Below, piece after piece: positions 58,425 to 64,000 of a DNA stretch of 64,000 nt. The stretch is from Brevibacillus sp. SYP-B805 (GTDB lineage: Bacteria; Bacillota; Bacilli; Brevibacillales; Brevibacillaceae), in assembly GCF_011059135.1 (NCBI RefSeq), contig NZ_JAALGD010000007.1, positions 23,631 through 87,630 on the forward strand, written 5' to 3'. Under the pieces are notes generated by a model. The model saw only the letters and a list, made by a program, of their open reading frames with translations, was not told the origin of the DNA and did not search any database. A program made the position numbers and the translations under genes. Every line of letters starts with the position of its first letter. Positions within the stretch are counted from its first letter, which is position 1.

Positions 58425-59936
58425 ATGAATAATGATTATGATTTCATCAGTTGTAACAATCCATCAGCGGACACCATTGTTCTGGTACACGGGCTTGGTC
58501 TTGATAAGACTACCTGGTATGGATTCATACCATTACTGAAGGAAAACTATCACATTCTTGTTTATGATGTAAGAGGGCATGGAAATAGTAAACGTAAGGT
58601 TCAAAATCTCACATGGGAATTGTTATGTGATGATTTATTCCAGTTAATTTCAGAACTAAATATAGGTGATTTTCATTTAATAGGTCATGGAATGGGAGGG
58701 AATATCGGGACACAATTTGCCATTCTCTACCCTGAACGACTTAAAACATTAACACTTCTTTCTACGATATGGTTCTACCCTGTTTCGGTTGCACAACAAA
58801 TGCAAAGGCAGCGGAGTCAAATAGCAAATGAAGAGTCTATCATTTGCTTGGCTAAAAATCTAATTCCTAATATCATCTACCCCTATACACAAGAAAAAGA
58901 AGAAATCCTGCTTAAGGCGTACTCGAAAATCAAAGCAGCAGACTATGCAGCCTTTACTGATCTCATCGCGCAGTCCTTAAATTCATCAGACCTGGAAAAA
59001 ATAAAATGCCCCACGCTCGTACTAGCTGGAGAATTAGATCCCATTTATCCGCCATATGTAATCGGAATGGTATGTAGTTATATTTCTAACACGCGATTTT
59101 TGGTTATACCGAATGCATCAAACGCGGTACACCTGGATCAGCCACAGATCGTGCTTTCCTGGCTACAAGAGTTTATCGACAATGCACGAACCCATAAGAA
59201 TATTTGTAATAATAAAATCGACAAAGAAACTACACTACAAGTGAAAAGCCACTTCCGTAAGATCATAGAAGAAAGTAAGAATAAAAAATTTTCCGCCAAC
59301 CAAATGGAAGTTCAACTAATGAATACGTTTCGCGTCAAGTTAAACGGAGAGGAGATTTTGCACGGCTGGAACCAAAGAAAAGCAAAAGAACTATTTGTCT
59401 ATTTATTGTTTCATGGTCGTGTACATCGCGAGACCCTATACGACATATTTTGGCCGGAGTTACATATTGAAAAAGCGCGGAATAATCTCAGAGTCTGTCT
59501 TAATCATTTGAAAAACCTTTTTAAAGTTGGTCAATCTTCAGTAAAGAGCAATCCAATCATAATGGTCGACCGAGAATACATCTCTCTAAATACCGATTAC
59601 ACGTGTGATCTTTTCGATTATTTTGCAGAGATAGAAAGGGCGGAAAGGGAACAGGATCAAACCAAAAAGTACACGCTCTTCGAGGAGGTGATCCAGAAGG
59701 CGCCGACAACCATTCTAGCAGGCTTTTATGAAGAATGGTTTTTGGATTGGCGTGAAAAAATGGAAAACAGAATCGTTAAAATGACGAAATCGCTGGCAAA
59801 TCATTATACGAACATTAACCGGTATGATGATGCCATTCGATGTTTAAATATAGGATTACGATTTCACACGAATGATGAAACCATTTATGAACAGATACTA
59901 ACTCTTTACCAAAAAAATAAATTTGTGAAACGATAA
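58425..59936 (+). CDS. Alpha/beta-hydrolase-like sensor domain fused to a SARP-type regulator
   Basis: A 503-residue cytosolic protein. Residues ~1-255 are an alpha/beta-hydrolase fold: VLVHGLGLDKTTW (oxyanion region), YDVRGHG, LIGHGMGG, acid Asp205 in AGELDPIYPP and His236 in NAVHLDQP. The nucleophile elbow reads G-H-G-M-G, with Gly89 where a Ser should be, so ordinary esterase activity is unlikely. Residues ~294-390 form a winged helix of the OmpR/SARP type (LNGEEILHGWNQRKAKELFVYL), and ~390-503 a bacterial transcriptional activator (BTAD) helical repeat. The hydrolase part may bind a small ligand and switch the regulator. It is AT-rich against its neighbours, which suggests transfer. Likely targets include the adjacent surface gene, but this is a guess. 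Confidence 0.88.
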   Translation: MNNDYDFISCNNPSADTIVLVHGLGLDKTTWYGFIPLLKENYHILVYDVRGHGNSKRKVQNLTWELLCDDLFQLISELNIGDFHLIGHGMGGNIGTQFAILYPERLKTLTLLSTIWFYPVSVAQQMQRQRSQIANEESIICLAKNLIPNIIYPYTQEKEEILLKAYSKIKAADYAAFTDLIAQSLNSSDLEKIKCPTLVLAGELDPIYPPYVIGMVCSYISNTRFLVIPNASNAVHLDQPQIVLSWLQEFIDNARTHKNICNNKIDKETTLQVKSHFRKIIEESKNKKFSANQMEVQLMNTFRVKLNGEEILHGWNQRKAKELFVYLLFHGRVHRETLYDIFWPELHIEKARNNLRVCLNHLKNLFKVGQSSVKSNPIIMVDREYISLNTDYTCDLFDYFAEIERAEREQDQTKKYTLFEEVIQKAPTTILAGFYEEWFLDWREKMENRIVKMTKSLANHYTNINRYDDAIRCLNIGLRFHTNDETIYEQILTLYQKNKFVKR

Positions 59937-59964
59937 ACGCACCCCCATAAGAGGTGCGTTTTTA
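59936..59964 (+). terminator. Terminator after the hydrolase-SARP gene
   Basis: AACGCACC (59936-59943) and GGTGCGTT (59953-59960) pair, followed by TTT. It begins at the stop codon. Confidence 0.82.
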
Positions 59965-60066
59965 TAACTATAGTCCTAGTTCTTATGTAATGATGCTGTA
60001 ATGAAGAGTTTGTTAATATACAAGTATTTGGAAGAAGATTAGATTTTGTAAAAGGGAGTGAAAGAA

Positions 60067-63000
60067 TTGGTGTATAGAAGGAATAATAATGTAAAAAAGG
60101 TGATTACTGTATTACTCTCAACAAGCGTTATTTTATCTATGACATCACAAGCAATGGCATCAACATCTACATTAAAGAATTCTACCGGTATTTATTCTGT
60201 TTCTAACGTAAGCAGCCAAGAATCAGTTCAAGTAGAGTCTATTACAGCTCGGAATGGTTCAATCATTGTAAAACTGTCCGGCACTCCTTCTAAAGACCCT
60301 GTGGCAAGAGATTTTAAATTTACGAAGAAAGTTAATAATAAATCCGCTCAATCGCTATCCGTAAGCAACTATGTATGGAGCAAAAGTAACAACACCGCCT
60401 ATTTTACATTCACACCCATTGCAGCGTCGAAAGAAGAACAAACTGTCGAAATTAGTGTGAAGTACAATGGCTCCCAAAAATCTGCAGATTCTTTTACGAT
60501 TGCAGAAAAAGGAGCTAGCGTAGAGGATATTACGATCGTCAATAATTCCCCGGATACGGAGTTAACAGTAGGTTCGAAGGATGATGCAACGCTTATCCTG
60601 GTTGCTGTTTTAACAGATGGAGAAGGCGACGTTGTAACGGGCAAAAAGGTAACATGGACATCCAGCAACAAAAAAATTGCGACAGTCGACAGTACGGGTA
60701 GAGTCAAAGCAGTAGGAGCGGGTACGGCTATAATTACAGCAAAGGTCGACAATATATCCGCTACTTTCGAAGTAAAGGTTTTGCCTGCTCCCCCAACATT
60801 GCAAACTGTGGCAGCGACCAATGGGGAAATTAAGGTTGTTTTAAGTGGGGCTCCTGCTACTCCTCCTGTATTAAATGATTTTAGTTTTACAGCAGAGATC
60901 AACAACAAAACTCAGATGGTAGAAGTCACTCATTTCGCTTGGGATCAGGACAAAAAGACTGCCATTATCCATTTTGAAGAATTCCCTCCAACGAACAGGG
61001 ATCAATATGTAACCATAACTGTCACTTATAAAGGATCTACCAAAAAGGCGAAATCCTATAAAATCTCTAAAATCAACAGCAAAGTAGAAACGGTTCAGAT
61101 CGTAAACCATGCAGCTGACGCTGAATTGACGATTGGTTCAGCTAATGATTCAACTCTAAGTTTAGTTGCCGTTGCAAAAGATAAAAACGGCAAACCGGTT
61201 CAAGGCTCCTATGTAAAATGGAAGTCGAGCAACGACAAAGTTGCTACAGTAGACCAGTCAGGTAAAGTAACTGCGGTGGGAGCAGGGAAGGCTACAATCA
61301 CGGTTACAATTGACGGAAAAACAGCATCTCTTCAAGTAACGGTGAAACCTGCGGCAGTAGAACCAAGTCTTACTTTAGGGACTCTGAGCTTAAGCGAGTC
61401 AAGTGCTAATGATGGAAGTATTACTGGATCTCAGGTGATAACCCTGGTCAATGGAAAATTCGCATCAGATATCTCCGCTTCTGATGTCACCGTGAATAAT
61501 CTTCCTGCTGGTCTGGGTATCAGTTTGGTTCGCAATAGCGATACGCAAATCACAATTTCTTTCACAGGAAAAGCGGCTAACCATTCGGCTTCTGACAGTA
61601 AAAACAATTTAAGTGTAAAAATTGCGAAGAGCAAGGTCGTTGGAGCTTCTAATGATGTGGTGTCCGGAACATTTGGAATTGTGTTTGCTGATCCTGTAGT
61701 GGTCATTCCTCCGGGGGGAGGGGCACCTTCAACTTTACCGGTCCAATCTAGTATTACCACTAGTGGCACATATGATGGTGGACAAAGTACCTTTAATGGG
61801 AATGTAGTCATTGCAGGTTCTGGAACGACGGTCACACTACAGAACGTTACTGTTGATGGAGATATAACCATTAGAAACGGTGGGACTGTTAATCTTGTAA
61901 ATGTAACTGCTAGAAACAGCCATAAAATTATTGTCCAAGACGTTGCAAGTAACAGCTTACATTTGAACGGAGTCCAAGCAGGTGAGCTGGAGATTACCGA
62001 TGGGAACGGAGCCCGAGTTGTGGCTGAAGGAACTGTAACGATTCCAACATTAACAATTGCTCCAGCTTCTAATACAGGAACTATTGCCTTGGTACAAAAC
62101 GGAACGGGTAGTTTTTCTGGTTCGACAGTAGTACTGAAACCAAATACGCACGGGGCTACAATTAATTTGGGTGGGGTTGCTCTCAGTAAACTTGTGATTG
62201 GTAACAGCAATGTCACTAACGTCCAAGGTATGGATCGTAATACTATTGTTGAATCAGCTCCAGGTGTACAAACGAATGGGATTACATTTACCACTCCGGA
62301 TAATCAAACGTTTGTACCTATAATTACCCCACAGCAACCGGCGGATCTGCAATCGGCGATTCAAGCGGTGAACAACGCAGCCAACGCAGCGGCAACCAAG
62401 CAAGCATTGGAAACCTATGCGGCAACGCTCAACCTCGCGATCGGTACAGGCTCTGACTACGCGCGCCTGACAAACAAAGACGCGGTGGCAGCTGCTGTAC
62501 TTAACAACAAGCCTCAGGGTGGTTACGCGAGTGCGGCTGATATAAAAACGGCGTTCGACAACGCGGTGGCGGCTCAGAGGCAAGTTGAAGATAATGCAGC
62601 AGCGTTGCAAGAGGCACAACAAGCAGTAACGGCGCTGTTCGCTGACTACAGCACGAAAGCAGCGCTTGCAGCAAACGTGGATCAAGCAGCAATCAATGCG
62701 GCAAAAGCAAAAGTAGATGCATTGAATGATTCCGTAACGGAGAAAGCTAGTCTGCTGGCTGATATCCAAACTGCCCAAGACCTGCTCGATGCACAAGTAG
62801 CTCTCGAAGCTGCTCAACAAGCAGTAGCGGCGCTGTTCGCTGACTACAGCACGAAAGCAGCGCTTGCAGCAAACGTGGATCAAGCAGCAATCAATGCGGC
62901 AAAAGCAAAAGTAGATGCATTGAATGATTCCGTAGCGGAGAAAGCTAGTCTGCTGGCTGACGTCCAAGCTGCCCAAGACTTGTTGGATTCGCAAGCACTG

Positions 63001-64000
63001 CAAGCAGCAAAACAAGCAGTTGAGGCGTTGTTCGTTGACTACAGTACGAAAGCAGCGCTTGCAGCAAACGTGGATCAAACAGCAATCAATGCGGCAAAAG
63101 CAAAAGTAGATGCATTGAATGATTCCGTAACGGAGAAAGCTAGTCTGCTGGCTGATATCCAAACTGCCCAAGACCTGCTCGATGCACAAGTAGCTCTCGA
63201 AGCTGCTCAACAAGCAGTAGCGGCGCTGTTCGCTGACTACAGCACGAAAGCAGCGCTTGCAGCAAACGTGGATCAAGCAGCAATCAATGCGGCAAAAGCA
63301 AAAGTAGATGCATTGAATGATTCCGTAACGGAGAAAGCTGGTCTGTTGGCTGATATCCAAGCTGCCCAAGACCTGCTCGATGCACAAGTAGCTCTAGAAG
63401 CTGCTCGACAAGCAGTAGCGGCTCTGTTCACGGATGAAACTAAAACAGCATTGGCCCAAGGCGTAACCGAAACTGAAATCGCAGCAGCAGAAGCGAAAGT
63501 GAACGCACTGCCAGATGGACAAGACAAAGACGCATTGGTACAAGACATCGCGACTGCTCGTGAACTGCTGGCAGCAGCAAACAATGTACCAACAGTAGAA
63601 GCTCCGATCGCGGATCAGAACGCGACGGTTGGTGGCGGTGACGTAACCGTAGATGCGAGCGGCGTATTCGCTGATGCGGACGGCGACACCCTGACACTGA
63701 GCGTTACATCGGATGACGAAAACGTAGCAACCGTAGCTGTGAATGGAACCGAGATTGTAATTTCTCCTGTATCAGCAGGTACAGCAACCATCACGGTAAC
63801 AGCCGATGACGGTAAAGGCGGCACTGTGCAAGATGCCTTTACAGTAACTGTCGCACCAGCAGCTCAACAACCAGCCGCACCGAACGTAACGGCAGATGAC
63901 GAGAACAACGTACTGGTTGGAGCAGATGCAACCATGGAATACTCCACTGATGGTGGACAAACCTGGGTAGCATACGACGAGCAAAACGTACCGACCTTCG
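60067..64000 (+). CDS. Giant repeat-rich surface protein (3' end beyond window)
   Basis: The frame is open from TTG 60067 (or GTG 60070; GGGAGTGA lies just upstream) to the window end, at least 1311 residues. A signal peptide (KKVITVLLSTSVILSMTSQAMA) is followed by spacer-plus-Big_2 units (TWTSSNKKIATVDSTGRVKA, KWKSSNDKVATVDQSGKVTA), a beta-helix-like part (GNVVIAGSGTTVTLQNVTVD), then five ~66-residue helical repeats (QQAVAALFADYSTKAALAAN type), and finally Ig/cadherin-like and DUF4073-like modules (AAPNVTADDENNVLVGADA). The spacer-Big_2 part is related to the 51946 gene. Anchoring domains, if any, are downstream. An adhesin or wall-layer role is likely; no enzyme domain is seen. Confidence 0.88.
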   Translation, partial: MVYRRNNNVKKVITVLLSTSVILSMTSQAMASTSTLKNSTGIYSVSNVSSQESVQVESITARNGSIIVKLSGTPSKDPVARDFKFTKKVNNKSAQSLSVSNYVWSKSNNTAYFTFTPIAASKEEQTVEISVKYNGSQKSADSFTIAEKGASVEDITIVNNSPDTELTVGSKDDATLILVAVLTDGEGDVVTGKKVTWTSSNKKIATVDSTGRVKAVGAGTAIITAKVDNISATFEVKVLPAPPTLQTVAATNGEIKVVLSGAPATPPVLNDFSFTAEINNKTQMVEVTHFAWDQDKKTAIIHFEEFPPTNRDQYVTITVTYKGSTKKAKSYKISKINSKVETVQIVNHAADAELTIGSANDSTLSLVAVAKDKNGKPVQGSYVKWKSSNDKVATVDQSGKVTAVGAGKATITVTIDGKTASLQVTVKPAAVEPSLTLGTLSLSESSANDGSITGSQVITLVNGKFASDISASDVTVNNLPAGLGISLVRNSDTQITISFTGKAANHSASDSKNNLSVKIAKSKVVGASNDVVSGTFGIVFADPVVVIPPGGGAPSTLPVQSSITTSGTYDGGQSTFNGNVVIAGSGTTVTLQNVTVDGDITIRNGGTVNLVNVTARNSHKIIVQDVASNSLHLNGVQAGELEITDGNGARVVAEGTVTIPTLTIAPASNTGTIALVQNGTGSFSGSTVVLKPNTHGATINLGGVALSKLVIGNSNVTNVQGMDRNTIVESAPGVQTNGITFTTPDNQTFVPIITPQQPADLQSAIQAVNNAANAAATKQALETYAATLNLAIGTGSDYARLTNKDAVAAAVLNNKPQGGYASAADIKTAFDNAVAAQRQVEDNAAALQEAQQAVTALFADYSTKAALAANVDQAAINAAKAKVDALNDSVTEKASLLADIQTAQDLLDAQVALEAAQQAVAALFADYSTKAALAANVDQAAINAAKAKVDALNDSVAEKASLLADVQAAQDLLDSQALQAAKQAVEALFVDYSTKAALAANVDQTAINAAKAKVDALNDSVTEKASLLADIQTAQDLLDAQVALEAAQQAVAALFADYSTKAALAANVDQAAINAAKAKVDALNDSVTEKAGLLADIQAAQDLLDAQVALEAARQAVAALFTDETKTALAQGVTETEIAAAEAKVNALPDGQDKDALVQDIATARELLAAANNVPTVEAPIADQNATVGGGDVTVDASGVFADADGDTLTLSVTSDDENVATVAVNGTEIVISPVSAGTATITVTADDGKGGTVQDAFTVTVAPAAQQPAAPNVTADDENNVLVGADATMEYSTDGGQTWVAYDEQNVPTF
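62599..63590 (+). repeat. Five tandem 195-198 base repeats in the giant surface gene
   Basis: Units begin near 62599, 62797, 62992, 63190 and 63388, judged from the recurring GCTGACTACAGCACGAAAGC at 62641 and 62839 and its matches at 63034 and 63232. The first four are nearly identical in DNA; the fifth has diverged. Each encodes a three-helix-type unit. Confidence 0.88.

Noticed and set aside
62254..63387. Repeated Cys-rich frame on the minus strand
   Set aside because: It only mirrors the tandem repeats of the plus-strand surface gene, which has a signal peptide and ribosome site.

Overview
The window looks like a chromosomal segment of a Gram-positive, spore-forming member of the Paenibacillaceae, most probably Brevibacillus. 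Three things point there. The gene order atp - nuo - DUF1146 gene - ywmB - murA - spoIID - spoIIQ - spoIIID - mbl - flhO - flhP - fabZ is the Bacillus-type core order. Signal peptides, spore genes and Shine-Dalgarno-driven starts are all Bacillus-like. A two-gene S-layer operon (42171-49083) closely resembles, from memory, the cwp operon (middle wall protein and outer wall protein) of Brevibacillus brevis, including its tandem in-frame translation starts. The core is GC-rich; the surface-protein half is lower in GC and about 58.1-62.3 kb is clearly AT-rich.

Layout. 1-1273: end of an SLH-anchored surface protein. 1403-2593: thiolase. 2739-9959: complete F1Fo ATP synthase operon, preceded by two small AtpZ/AtpI-type genes. 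10118-10858: unknown protein. 10873-11182: long palindromic MITE-like element. 11309-21835: eleven-gene nuo operon (A-D, H-N) lacking nuoE/F/G, so a complex I core without the NADH-oxidising module; its NuoC carries a long Ala/Lys-rich repeat extension. 21907-31120: envelope, sporulation and cell-shape genes (DUF1146 protein, YwmB, MurA, SpoIID, SpoIIQ, SpoIIID, Mbl, FlhO, FlhP, EpuA-like protein, PgsA-like enzyme), with two copies of a structured intergenic repeat. 31279-33701: FabZ and two wall-polymer enzymes (TagA/WecG and TagO/WecA families).

From 33.8 kb to the end the window is mostly cell-surface genes: a 1736-residue Ig/SLH protein, a heptad-repeat coiled-coil protein, YvyE, a TolC-family protein, the two-gene S-layer operon, a small decayed integrase island (49.3-51.7 kb), a cluster of an Ig-like (Big_2) protein, a membrane protein and a subtilase-Big_2-lipase-RTX fusion (51.9-57.5 kb), an IS21 IstB remnant, an alpha/beta-hydrolase-like domain fused to a SARP-type regulator, and the start of a giant repeat-rich surface protein that runs off the end.

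How the parts fit: the core half covers energy conversion (H+ translocation by complex I, use by ATP synthase) and envelope/spore building; TagO and TagA would start a secondary wall polymer, and SLH proteins such as those at both ends and the S-layer protein are the kind that bind such polymers. Strongest candidates for new biology: the nucleophile-less hydrolase-SARP fusion (58425-59936), the four-module secreted protease/lipase fusion (53851-57531), the two structured repeats before sporulation genes, and the TolC-like protein beside the S-layer operon. No rRNA, tRNA or CRISPR array was seen.
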